A DNA stretch of 18,806 bases from Spongospora subterranea (GCA_900404475.1 OUQQ01000398.1:1-18806), one strand, 5' to 3'. Positions 1-9,446 are shown, numbered from the stretch's first letter. Numbers and translations: made by a program. The notes: a model not told the origin generated them from the sequence alone.

Positions 1-75
1 GGGTAATGTTGGGCAACGTAGGGACACGATCATAAAAGATGGGGTAATGTTGGGCAACGTAGGGACACGATCATA
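1..75. repeat. Two copies of a 34-nt direct repeat
   Basis: The 34-nt block at 1-34 is repeated exactly at 42-75, giving a 41-nt period with a 7-nt spacer. The window edge cuts the left side, so the array may be longer. No coding frame is supported in it. Confidence 0.9.
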
Positions 76-318
76 GGATCGCAACAAGATCACAATGAAT
101 GCCGGGCTAGATCAAATAAAGCGTATCGGAACAGATAGATGCATTACGACAGATTAACAATCATCGATAAACCAGGGTGAATCACTAATCGGCCACGACC
201 ACCAGGCACAACAAAGCGACCAGATTGAACATGACCCGTTCAGGCCATGAATTGAATACGACGGAACAAAGGAAACTTGATGAATTACAGAAAAGTCGGG
301 CGGATCAGGTTTCATGAA
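76..318. other. No gene seen
   Basis: No open frame, tRNA-like fold or repeat could be supported here. A pyrimidine-containing AG near 318 may be a splice acceptor for the putative gene to its right. Confidence 0.4.
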
Positions 319-1110
319 TTTCCAGACAGGACTTGAAGCAACTTGATAGACCCCACGAGACCGCCAGCGCCGCTAAGCCATATCTGAATAAACCACGAAC
401 AGAGAAACGTGAGGTGTCAGCGACATTTAATACTGCAATACGTCGGTTCGATTTTGGGATTTCCCACAAATGGCAACTGCAGCAGCTCTCCACATTTCGC
501 CAAGCGTGTATTGATCAGCAAGTTGATGATGCCTCCATAAATAGTGAGAACAATATGCGATGGTCATGCTCATTGTACAGTTTCGACAGTTGACAATGTG
601 TTCCAACGATCAAATATTCCTACTGTACAGATGGTTCGAACAGCACATCATTTTCATATCGCTGCCGGCCTTGACAATCGCTGCGTATTGCAGTTTGATC
701 CAATTCAAGCTCTTTCGTTCCGCATTTGAGGCAGATTTGCTTTAGATAGAGATCGAGTTAATTTTTGTTGATGACGATAGACGTCAAGTCGCGTACAAAG
801 TATCGAGGTTGGTTCTCTCCTTGATCTAACGGTGCTATTACTTTCTGCACAACGCTTGCAAATGCGATGTCGTGGTTCAAACGATTATCAAAACCTTTCA
901 AAAATACCGGATTTAACCGGCCTACCACTTCCAACTTCCAAACTGTTTACTGTATTTTGCAGAATGCAAGCCAGAGGGGATTTTACCCGCTTTCAAAGAG
1001 CAAATGGCTCAATTCACATGACATGGGAAAATTTCAAAACCAGCACATGGTCAAAGAATTAAAACTGCCAGATCCTGATCAACATGAAGGTATTCAATAT
1101 CGATACTAAC
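319..1110 (+). CDS. Putative spliced hypothetical gene
   Basis: I do not recognise a family. A frame runs from about 319, after an acceptor-like TTTCCAG, to about 541. There a GTGAGA donor fits. A 37-nt intron to TACAG at about 578 would join it in frame to a second exon ending in TGA near 729. That exon contains RTAHHFHIAAGLDNRC and QFDPIQALSF, which look like real protein. The 37-nt intron is shorter than the roughly 50-60 nt typical elsewhere in the window, which weakens the model. Further frames at 832-1110 (for example ARGDFTRFQRANGSIHMTW) look coding-like but I could not connect them. No start codon or conserved motif identifies a function. Confidence 0.3.
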
Positions 1111-1187
1111 AAATGAAGCGGCACCTCAGATTGATTGTTTATGTTCAGGACACTGACATATATTTCTGTATCACATCCTGGGTGTGC

Positions 1188-2715
1188 TCAATCTTTTACG
1201 TAGATCAACATGAACCCGTCCTCTATCAGTTGACACGCATCCTCGTCACTTAACACAGACACTTTGGTGTCATCAAACCGACGCCAAACTTGATCCTTTC
1301 CATGAACAACGGCTATGTAATGACCATTGTTGCAAGAATCTCCTACATGATTTAAACTGGCGTGTAAGCTATACTTGTCGGGAAAATCTTCCAGTTCAAG
1401 TTGGAAGGGAGCGATTACACGAGTCGTGATCTTTGACCCTAGTTGTTGTGCAAACCTGTAGCGCATCACATGCAGAGCCAAAACCGCTGGGAATGAGTCG
1501 AATTTGGCGAAGGTAGCTTGGTCCCCATTTTCAACTCGGCTGGGAGTTCGCAACTCGTTGATCATGGCAGGTATGTTGGGTTGACTGCCACCTTCAGGGA
1601 TATGTAGTTGTAAACACTGAGTTGGGGTATTGGGTAGACTCTTGACGTCATCGCCATCAAACAGTTGTGGGCTGACAGCGATGGTGAAAATTTTGTGAAA
1701 ACTGGATGTCAAATCCTCATTCTGTGAAACAGAGCTAAGAAGCGATTGCATCACGGACTGGTAAACTTCAGAAATGTCTTGTTGGGTAATAGGGGCTGGC
1801 GAACCTTCACCACCTAGCGTGGTGGCCTCCTGAGGCGTCGGCAGCAAGTTGTTCTCTTGCATATAACTGAGGATGCATTCGATTGATTGAGGAGTGCAAT
1901 CATTGAAATCGCGCAAATGACTGAACACTGTGTGAAGCTTGTTTACCAATCCTAACGATGGCACAAGTCAAAGAAGTGAAACGAGCAACCAATAACTGGT
2001 GTTACCGCCGTCATTCAAAGGTAATTCACCAGCTGCTTTGAAAATATCGTTTACAGGCCCAATATCCCGCAAAGCTTGGATGAGCGCATTCAAGAAGCAA
2101 ACATTGTTTGCATTTGCCTTTGGGGAAAATACCAAATAAACATGGGATTTGCTGCGGACAATTGAAAACCAACCAAACCACAGTTTGCATCGATAGGTTT
2201 TTTGGAATGCCCTAAAATGGAACAGCTATCAAGACCTGCGACGGATGTTGTGTCCAAATCATTTTCAATACCTGGATCCTCGGTCACTTGAGGAGGTCTG
2301 TTGGCATTTTCAACGCCTGGAGCGAACAACTCAATTTTTGAAAATTCGAGGGAATACAAAAGCAGAATACCTGATACCTTCAAATCAGATAGAACTTTTC
2401 GAACATGATTCCGTGCTATTAATGTCCTAGACATGAACCAGTTAAGCTCTTACAAAGCAAATGTTGTACAAAACAACATGAATAAAACAAACACTGTTTC
2501 AAGAAACAAACCATGATTTCTTGCCGAATGCACTTTTAACAGACGACCAAAGCGGCGGCTTGCATTGGAATTGATTGGTGAATAGTTCCAACAGATTATC
2601 GTGAAGGATTGGGTACAAGACGATCAGAACTTTACGACAATGGTCTGAATCCACATCTACAAGCTGAAGAACATCGGAAACCTTTGTTTTACGATTCCAT
2701 GTCGACCACAGTCTC
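1188..2715 (-). CDS. Ubiquitin-specific protease (USP/UCH peptidase C19), spliced
   Basis: This encodes a cysteine protease that removes ubiquitin from proteins. Proposed exons are 2715-2512, 2426-2174, 2117-2006 and 1951-1188, with introns of 85, 56 and 54 nt. Splicing creates the Cys box CGL-ANANNVCFLNALIQAL, matching the family pattern GLxNxGNTCxxNxxLQ with the nucleophile Cys in NNVCF. The 54-nt intron (GTAACA..TTAG, 1952-2005) removes an in-frame TGA and joins NDG to GLVNKLH. The last exon holds the His box YSLHASLNHVGDSCNNGHYI and the acidic residue in WRRFDDTKV, and it ends FMLIYVKD then TGA. The zinc-ribbon CxxC pairs of many USPs are absent and the fingers region is short. A second 54-nt GT-AG intron at 2317-2370 is possible but not decidable, because it keeps the frame. 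The upstream exon phase allows fusion to the membrane protein at 2842-5298. Confidence 0.82.
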
Positions 2716-2841
2716 CTGAATAACAGAAACCATATTAACCAGATGATTGTATATGAAAGCAATCACAGTCAATGGTGCAATTTAAAAAATGGCGAGCAAC
2801 AATTTTATCTGAAACTGCAATAGGGCAGGATAAAGTCCATC

Positions 2842-5298
2842 TTACTTCTGGAATGTGTTGCTGAGTGTCTCAACGTCGTCAAGAGCTGAAAACAAAAATT
2901 AATTCCGAGAAACAATACGAAAACGATCATTACACGGCTCCTTCTGAAGACAGTAATCAGCAAAGTACAATCAAAAAAATTTGCACAAAGGTTACCTGAC
3001 GCTCCATCATTCGTTTAAAAATCTAAACAGAATTTCGTCATTTTAGGCAAACAAATGGATAAACGGCTTGCTAACCCATAAGAGTTCCGATAGCTCACTT
3101 ATTCGCAAACTATCTGAATAACAAAGTCTTGGAACAAATCAAAAAGAACGAATGGTAACCCACTTTTTGCGGATTCCTTTTTTGCCATGCCAACGACAGC
3201 ACCGCGGATGGGCCTTCCAGTATTGGCTTTTGGATTCAAACTACTGGACCTGGCTAAAATCAAAAGTGATAAACAGAGTGAAGTTGAGAGGAAAAACCCG
3301 AAACGAGGAAATACTGATACCTTGATTTTCAGCACGATTTGAAGCAGGATCGGAAACCAATCTTGTGTTGCCTTTTGAACAAAGAATAAACAACTCAATC
3401 GAATGAGAAACAGGAAAAACGCACCGATCCGCTCATTGGAGAGAATATCTGATGCAATTCGGAACAATGTCATTGAACAAATTCAAAGAAACCGATGAAC
3501 ACCAACCATTTGTGGATTCAACAGCAGCTGCAAAATCTTCCTGTTTTGCCACGCCAACGACAGGTTTACGGGTAGGCTTTTCAGTATTGACACCGGGATA
3601 CAAAACACTGGACTTGTCTAAAATAAAAACGTGAAAAAGCAAGGCAAAACCTTGAATACGAAAGAAATACCACAACGATGATTGACAGCACGATCTGAAT
3701 GAAACAAAGTCATTGAACAAATCAAAGGAACGATTTCAACCTACTTTTTGCGGATTTTCTTGCAGCTGCAGCACCTTCCTCTGTTGCCAGGTCAACGACA
3801 GTCGGCTTTTCGGTATCGCCACCAGCAGACAAAACACCGGACTTGTCTAAAATTAAAAAAGNTGAAAACGAAGAAAATACCACTACGATGATTGACAGCA
3901 CGATCTGAATCAAACAAAGTCATTGAACAAATCAAAATGAACGATTTCAAACCCACTTTTTTCGGATTTTCTTGCAGCTGCAGCAACTTCCTCTGATGCC
4001 AGGTCACCAACAGGCGGCTTTTCGGTACCGCCACCAGCAGACAAAACACTAGACTTGTCTAAAACTGAAAGCGATAAAGAGTGTGAAGAAGACAATTGAA
4101 CACATGAAAATGAAGAAAATACCGCTACGTTGATTAACAGCACGATCTGATGCAGGTTAAAACAAAGTCATTGAACAAATCAAAGAAACGATAAGAAACC
4201 CACATTTTGCGGATCCATCTGCAGCTGCAAATATCTCTTTCGCCAGACCAACGTCAGTCTTGCGGATCGGCTTTTCGATATCGACACCAGGAGACAAATC
4301 AATGGGCTTGTCTAAACCAAAAGTGATGAACAGTGTGAAGAAAAATTCATAATGAAAACAAAGAAAATACCGTACCTTCACGTTGATTTACATCACGATC
4401 ATATGCAAGTTTTGAATCCAATATTGTTTTGCCTTCAGAACAAAGATTACACACCCAATCGAATCATCAACGCAAACCCCACCGCTAGGCTGATTCGAAG
4501 GATCATCTGATGCAAGTTTGGAATTCACATTTTTGGTTTTTCCTGAAAAATAAACACCGAAACAATGAGAAAACTTTCGAAAGTGGCGGAGGGAGTGCAC
4601 ACCTTTACGCTGATTGTGAGGACCAACTGACGCATCAGAAACCAATTTGTTGGTGTTTGCTGACAAAATATTAAAAAACCTAATCGAATGGGACAATAGG
4701 AAGAGCAAACCTTCATGCTGCATGCGAAAACCATCTGCCGCAAGTTCGAAAGTAACTTCTTCGGTGTACCCTGAACAAGATAAAAACGATATCCCAATCG
4801 AAACGAGATGAACGACTCACGATATTTTTGTTGATTGGGGTACCACATCTGGTCACTGTCGCCGTCTTTCGACAGATCAGCAGGTTTCTCGGAGTAAAAC
4901 ACCATATTACTGGGAGAGTCGACGTTGCCGTACAGATATTCAGGATTCTGATTTGCTGTTGCAGGCACTGTCCGAATCTCTGCACAGAAATCATCAGCAG
5001 TTCCAGAAAGGAGAACCAGTAAATATATACCAGGGGGACCACTGGTAAGTGTTAGGGCAGCAAGGACAACCATGAATACGGCAAGCGAAGGGCGAGAAGA
5101 GGATAAGAACAGTGCAAAACTAAGAAAGCCAATGGCAGGGAGGTTGACTAAAACGAGACTGAGCACAAGAAGGATGGCCCAGAGGCAAACAAAGACGGGG
5201 GGTGTGCCCGAGGAGGCAAGCCATGAATAAATCAGAAAGGCAATCAATACTTTGATCCACTGTCCTGGCGAAACGCCGTGCTGATACGGTTCCATCAT
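2842..5298 (-). CDS. Membrane-anchored protein with a tandem exon-repeat tail
   Basis: Exon 1 (5298-4821) starts at tandem ATGs, with an in-frame stop upstream. Its first 100 residues contain several hydrophobic stretches (about residues 15-30, 35-66, 72-86 and 90-98), suggesting 3-5 membrane segments. A polar region follows. Then come small exons, all phase 1-1: 4770-4711, 4659-4603, 4542-4483, 4432-4376, 4311-4204, 4146-4123, 4058-3957, 3904-3881, 3846-3745, 3694-3671, 3617-3507, 3448-3425, 3371-3321, 3253-3164 and 3113-3099. Introns are mostly 50-67 nt with good acceptors (TTTTCAG, TTTTAG). The long exons repeat a motif of the form DKSxVLxxGxxTEKP...AAAARKSAK. The 24-nt microexons encode YRAVNxRxG. 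A terminal exon at 2885-2846 either reads into TAA at 2842-2844 or splices on at GTAAGA into the USP exons. The link 3099 to 2885 is the weakest join. I know no family with this architecture. Confidence 0.62.
3099..4432 (-). repeat. Tandem exon-intron duplication array
   Basis: Five long exons (A-type, 90-111 nt) alternate with five microexons (B-type, 24 nt in four, 15 nt in the last). One further 51-nt exon (3321-3371) resembles the 57-60-nt exons at 4376-4770. Introns are homologous too: the segment starting at each A-exon donor repeats nearly the same sequence before each microexon (compare 3695-3744, 3905-3956 and 4147-4203). All exons begin and end in phase 1, so each duplication keeps the frame. 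The last half of the exon at 4376-4432 (DRDVNQRE) aligns with the microexon peptide (DRAVNQRS). This suggests the microexon arose from the longer exon when a splice acceptor moved inward. Confidence 0.8.
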
Positions 5299-5683
5299 CC
5301 CAGGGAATATGAACGACCTTGCGCAATTGGCCCAGATTAATCGCTAATCAATCCACCACGCTGTCTGAATAGTTGGGCGCCAATTGGAGAATGAATGGCC
5401 TTCAAATTCCGCTGGTTCTGTGGATATCCCATTGTGATTGATTCGGTGAATCATCATCCGACCAGGTCACAGTAGTTCTGTAATATTATGATCATCTCCT
5501 TTATCAATCAATCACTCCTTCTTCCCTGTTACAGTTACCTGTATGTAGATGAAGTAACACTATCACCGTGCGCTATTATTATTTCCCCGTAGCAGGTCCT
5601 GTGATAATCTACATAGCGCCAAACCAATAAAATATGCGCTCCTGTCAGGTGTAGAATTATTCGTGTGACAGAAAAAGCAGGGC
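5299..5683. other. Intergenic, upstream of the minus-strand membrane gene
   Basis: No supportable gene. Open frames here lack coding character. This stretch should contain the promoter of the gene starting at 5298, but I see no convincing core element. Confidence 0.35.
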
Positions 5684-5780
5684 ATATTCGCAGGGCATTT
5701 TCAAAACTGCGCGGATTCCCTGCGAATATCCCCTGCGAAGACACGTGAATTCGCAGGACATTTTTCCGGGTGCGCAAAAA
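5684..5780. repeat. Inverted and direct repeats (small foldback or MITE-like)
   Basis: A perfect 12-bp inverted repeat, ATATTCGCAGGG at 5684-5695 and its complement at 5718-5729, encloses 22 nt. The right arm is followed by another CCCTGCGAA at 5731-5739 and by ATTCGCAGGA near 5749-5758. A 24-nt segment starting CGCAGG near 5689 recurs imperfectly near 5751. Such clustered repeats are typical of small non-autonomous elements, but no target duplication was identified. Confidence 0.6.
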
Positions 5781-5815
5781 ATTAACAGGATAATCGTAAA
5801 GATGGCCGACAAAAA

Positions 5816-5840
5816 TGCTGGCATGACTTTGATGCCAGCA
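5816..5840. repeat. 9-bp perfect hairpin
   Basis: TGCTGGCAT (5816-5824) and ATGCCAGCA (5832-5840) are perfectly complementary with a 7-nt loop. A third TGCTGGCA-like stretch lies at about 5853-5860. There is no T-run after it, and function is unknown. Confidence 0.6.
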
Positions 5841-6103
5841 GAGTGGCGATATTGCTGGCAATGTCATGTTTTCAGTAGATTGTATCGCTTTGTAATTGGC
5901 GTTATAATAACTGCAGGTACTCATTAATGCGATGCGGATGGACATGGATTGTATGCTATGACAAAAGCATCGAATGTTTTGATAATTATTGGGCTCAGGA
6001 GGTTACCTCAAGAAAGTACCTACAGGAATGTTGTTAGACCTCGGACTGGTGGCCGAGTCGCATTTGAACAGGAATGGCGAACGATCCTCGTCATTCCGAT
6101 TAC

Positions 6104-6287
6104 CTCTTCAAAAAACAGGCATCTACCTTTGTCGTAGTCTCAACTTCCTCATGGTCGTCTCCGTTCTCTTCTCTGCTATCACGGTTCCTCTCTCCTTCAC
6201 CTCGATCCGTCGTCTCCCCTTTCTCTCCGTTTTCTTCTGTGCTATCACGGTCACCGTCGCTATGCCGAAATCCATCGGCAGTTCATG
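6104..6287 (-). CDS. Acidic open frame with an internal 66-nt repeat, hypothetical
   Basis: On the minus strand an open frame of about 60 codons without an ATG reads a hydrophilic acidic peptide. It contains DRDSTEENGEKGETTDRGEG, followed by a second imperfect unit RNRDSREENGDDHEEVETTT. The DNA repeat (6158-6185 versus 6224-6251) has a 66-nt offset. The opposite strand reads Ser- and Leu-rich low-complexity peptides. The minus frame could be an exon: a GTAGAT donor follows the acidic tail. It could equally be a low-complexity tract. No family is recognised. Confidence 0.22.
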
Positions 6288-6412
6288 TACGATCATGTGA
6301 AATCCCTAGAATTTAACGACTTTGTGTTCAGAAATTTTCACAGCAGATACGCCTCAGCGTGTCATGTTGTCGATAAGAAGGACGTACATCTACGAGGGCA
6401 CTCCGCCTCGAG

Positions 6413-7025
6413 ATGGTGCTCGTGATTAGGGTAAGTGAAGGTGATGTTCTTCAATCTGCTGCTGCCAATGGAGGAAGCGGAGGGCTAAGGAATGGAGTCT
6501 TATTCAAGGAAGCGGCCCATCCCGATAGCCCATCTACAACTCAAGAAAAAATGATCGACTACCCTACCCGGGCAGTGAAGGTTTCAAACCGACACTGTTG
6601 CCCAGGAATTACGAAAACCAGTCCTTTTGGACAACTACCCATCACGAGGACAGCGAAAGTTGTTTACATGAACTGAAACCTGTGAATACAATCACTTTTT
6701 CAAACAATTACGTTTTAGTTTTTATTTTGAAAAGATATCATTCCTTCTTTTGCGGTCACCCAAAAATCACATACATCTGCCCATCTGGGCAACCAAACAC
6801 ACGCCCAATAAGGCACGACAACCATACAAAAAACAATGTGAACCATTCACCAGAATTAAATCTCTGAACGGAAACATTATGCATAACAGATATTTACAAT
6901 AACCAATCGAATCCACAGCAATCCAAACTCTTAGCACACCACTTGACACAACATCATTGCAGACAAACAAATAGAAGTTCCCACCGGTTGTCAGAAACAA
7001 TAGAATTACCAAAAAGAACAGCACA
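6413..7025. other. Decayed or non-coding stretch
   Basis: Short plus-strand frames at 6413-6676 and 6598-6867 have no conserved motifs. They may be the degenerate N-terminal part of the zinc-knuckle remnant that follows. The minus strand has a hydrophobic frame at 6767-7099 that looks like a by-product of AC-rich plus-strand composition. Confidence 0.3.
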
Positions 7026-7640
7026 ATGGTAATCCGCTTGTTAAAGCAGTGGCAACGAGATGAAACTGCTACTCGAATTTTACAGCGATACGATCTCAAA
7101 ACAACGCTGTATCAAAACCGCCAAACAAAACTACAAATGTTTGTCAAATTTGCCATCGCATCGAATGCTCCGCAAGACCGTGTCTCTCAATCCGATGCGC
7201 GATCTGTGGAGAACCACACAAAGCGAAGAACTCCCGCTCTGACAAAAGCTTGCCACCAAAGATTCGACCTGTGATGCCCATGGACATCTTGCGAAAGCCT
7301 GCCCGCTCAAGAAAGTGGGAACATCACATTAAAAACTTGCAATCATTATCTTGTTACACACATTACACAAATCACCATGACAAAGAGCAATCACTCGGCA
7401 CTCCAACCTTGATTATAGGAACAGTAATCAAATGACCGAAATCGCAGACCAAAAAATGCATGATACTTTAAAAAGCGTCGACTGTCGCGAGCTCCAAAGA
7501 ACACTCCCAACCACACCAACACACCATACCTATGAACAAAGCAGGCAACACAGGATTTCACTGATCCATCAATACAAACGATCACACCCCAGAAGCAAAA
7601 TCATGAATCTCACCACAGACACAAAACAATGAAGTCAAAC
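7026..7640 (+). pseudogene. Remnant of a LINE ORF1 / gag-like zinc-knuckle protein
   Basis: One plus-strand frame at about 7126-7215 reads VCQICHRIECSARPC followed by RCAICGEPHKAKNS. This matches the double CCHC knuckle of Jockey-like LINE ORF1/gag proteins (CxxCxxxxHxxxxC, then CxxCGxxH). The His of the first knuckle is replaced by Cys and the last Cys of the second by Ser. Another frame about 50 nt later reads CDAHGHLAKACPLKK, a possible third knuckle after a frameshift. Downstream sequence to 7640 is AC-rich and codes Asn/Gln/Thr/His-rich peptides with several stops, like a decayed ORF1 tail. These proteins bind RNA. This copy is not expressible as a whole. It lies far from, and opposite to, the LINE end at 17141-17700, but could be the same family. 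Confidence 0.4.
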
Positions 7641-7985
7641 CTACAACCTCAAGCGAATCGCTGGTACAGCGTAAATAAAAGCGGGAAGATGATGGGAACA
7701 CGCAATGGCGTTGAGATCGGATCGACATAACGAGATTGTCACGCAAACTCATAGTATTTCAGGCTTAAAACATGGATGCATTTAGCGCCATCAACATGGG
7801 CAATTAATTTATCTGTATCTGGCGCATAGGTAATCTGTTTTGCTTGTTGTCGCGGCGCAGGCACCCCACGTTGCCGAAAACGTTATAACGGCTATTCACG
7901 TTTAACTAAATACAAACACCGGTGAGCGACCTATTTCATTTTTTTGATGGCTAAGAAACGAGACCAAGGAAAATTTGAGACTGGG
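7641..7985. other. No gene seen
   Basis: No coding, RNA or repeat feature could be supported in this stretch. Confidence 0.4.
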
Positions 7986-7993
7986 AGATTTGA

Positions 7994-8206
7994 GAATGAG
8001 GTGCACGAGCTTGGTTCGCGAGTTTGTCAATCTCTTTGCTCTTGACAGCAGCGTCAATTGTTGAATTGACTAGCGAAATCGTAGCAAGGAAGTGTTATCG
8101 TCTAGACCCACATGGAATCTTCGATGCCGGGATAGGAAGATTGAAGGGCGTTCTCAAACGAAACAAGATGTTACGAGCTAACTACCCGCCATCATTTGGT
8201 CTCTAA
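7994..8206 (+). CDS. Possible exon(s) of a hypothetical gene
   Basis: A frame at about 8024-8206 reads SISLLLTAASIVELTSEI, like a signal peptide. It continues YRLDPHGIFDAGIGRLKGVL to a stop at about 8206. There is no ATG in this frame. An ATG in another frame at about 7996 (MRCTSLVREF) could be joined by a short intron. It may be the 5' end of the multi-exon gene downstream. No homologue is recognised. Confidence 0.25.
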
Positions 8207-8360
8207 ACAGATTGAACCATATATGGCAGGCCAAATGTCCCTCTAAGCAGCCAAACGTTATACAGCATGTAGTAGAACTAAACCACAACAGTAAAGTTGA
8301 AATAGATGGGAGAGGAGAATGGGGTATCTGAAGTGTTGCTGACCATCATTTCAACAGAAA

Positions 8361-8484
8361 CCGTTTTTACTCGTTTAAACGCGTTTAAACGTTTTTTGAC
8401 AAACATAGTAAAAACGGAGTCAGGGTCTCCGTCAAAACTGAGAAGTACATAGCCGAATTCTTAGGGCTGTGTACTGGTTTTGTC
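8361..8484. repeat. Nested palindromes (MITE-like)
   Basis: A 20-bp perfect palindrome at 8372-8391 (CGTTTAAACGCGTTTAAACG) is enclosed by an 11-bp inverted repeat, CCGTTTTTACT (8361-8371) and AGTAAAAACGG (8407-8417). Immediately right lies a second imperfect hairpin, AGTACATAGCC (8444-8454) with GGCTGTGTACT (8465-8475). Flanking GTCAAAAC (8431-8438) and GTTTTGTC (8477-8484) extend the fold. The AGTAAAAACGG motif returns at 9343-9353. Confidence 0.7.
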
Positions 8485-8791
8485 AACCATTTCAAATTCA
8501 CCATCGCCATCGGACGGCCAGCTTGTGTAGCGAGATCGCATATGGAATCTCGAACCAAAAATCAACAATATACTTTTTTTACTGTATTCACTGTTTTAAA
8601 ACACATGCGGAGAATCCCGATTCTTCTCCGGAACCTGAATTAATTCAAGGATGGGAGAATGTTTTGACGCTCATGTGAAAACCTGTCAATTTTTTTTTAA
8701 TCAACATGACTATGACTATGATGAGAGCGCTGTCGTGGACCTGACTAAAAGCGTAGCCGTTCTGGTGATGTTAGTCAAGGTGAACTATCAG

Positions 8792-8934
8792 CTGGTTCTA
8801 CAATGTTGAAACAGTCGGTGCAACAAAAGGTGACTTCTTCTTCCGATCACCGTACACGCGTCATGAAGTCGCAAATTCGACAGATCACTGCAGGAAATTC
8901 AGACAGACAATCAGCTTCCAGAATCATTTGTTGA
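8792..8934 (+). CDS. Possible exon, hypothetical
   Basis: After an acceptor-like CTATCAG a frame of 47 codons reads AGSTMLKQSVQQKVTSSSD and ends at TGA 8932-8934. It is hydrophilic and coding-like. The frame just upstream (HDYDYDESAVVDLTKSV, about 8704-8755) and the one at 8605-8678 (THAENPDSSPEPELIQGWEN) may be neighbouring exons, but I could not fix the junctions. Likely part of the same plus-strand transcription unit as 9724-11649. Confidence 0.25.
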
Positions 8935-9270
8935 ACGGCATTCTCCTCGGAGATTATTTAGAAGCAAAGAATGGGAGATGAACATGAATTCGTTTTTCTT
9001 CCGACAATGTTGATGCTTAAACTGAAAATCTATCACTATTGGCAGCGAATTTGAATCCAATGTGATTGCTTATTGGCGATCTGTTATTCAGAGAGTGACT
9101 GGGACGAATCTATTGAAGATGCTGGTGTGGTGCATCAGCGAACTTCCCAGGCACTGAAACCAATCCCAGGTCCTTACCGCCGACCGTTCAAATCAGGAAA
9201 CCTATTCCCAAGAAAGGATCGTCCAGGTATTAGGTCATGGAAAACATCGTTGCCGCAATTGTTCAACAAA

Positions 9271-9376
9271 GTGTATAATCAGTAAAACACCATGTCTAAT
9301 CAGTAAAAACGCAGTAATATACTTCGAAAAGGGTTGAAATGTAGTAAAAACGGAATAACGACCGTTTACTGTACAC
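9271..9376. repeat. Small foldback element sharing the AGTAAAAACGG motif
   Basis: The ends GTGTATAATCAGTAAA (9271-9286) and TTTACTGTACAC (9365-9376) are imperfect inverted repeats. Inside, AGTAAAAACGG (9343-9353) faces CCGTTTACT (9362-9370). AATCAGTAAAA occurs twice (about 9278 and 9298). With 8361-8417 this suggests a small dispersed non-autonomous element family. Confidence 0.55.
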
Positions 9377-9446
9377 GATTCATTCTTCACAAACAATAGT
9401 TTTGAGCAACACTGGTATCTGAACTCTTGTGTATAACACCTAGAGC

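Noticed and set aside
1..75. CRISPR-like repeat
   Set aside because: Only two units with a 7-nt spacer, in a eukaryotic context.
5535..5945. 136-codon minus-strand frame
   Set aside because: It spans the inverted-repeat cluster, has unusual composition and no motif, so it is likely chance.
6767..7099. Minus-strand hydrophobic frame resembling a membrane protein
   Set aside because: It is the complement of AC-rich DNA overlapping the plus-strand zinc-knuckle remnant. Hydrophobicity follows from base composition, and no conserved motif or splice support was seen.
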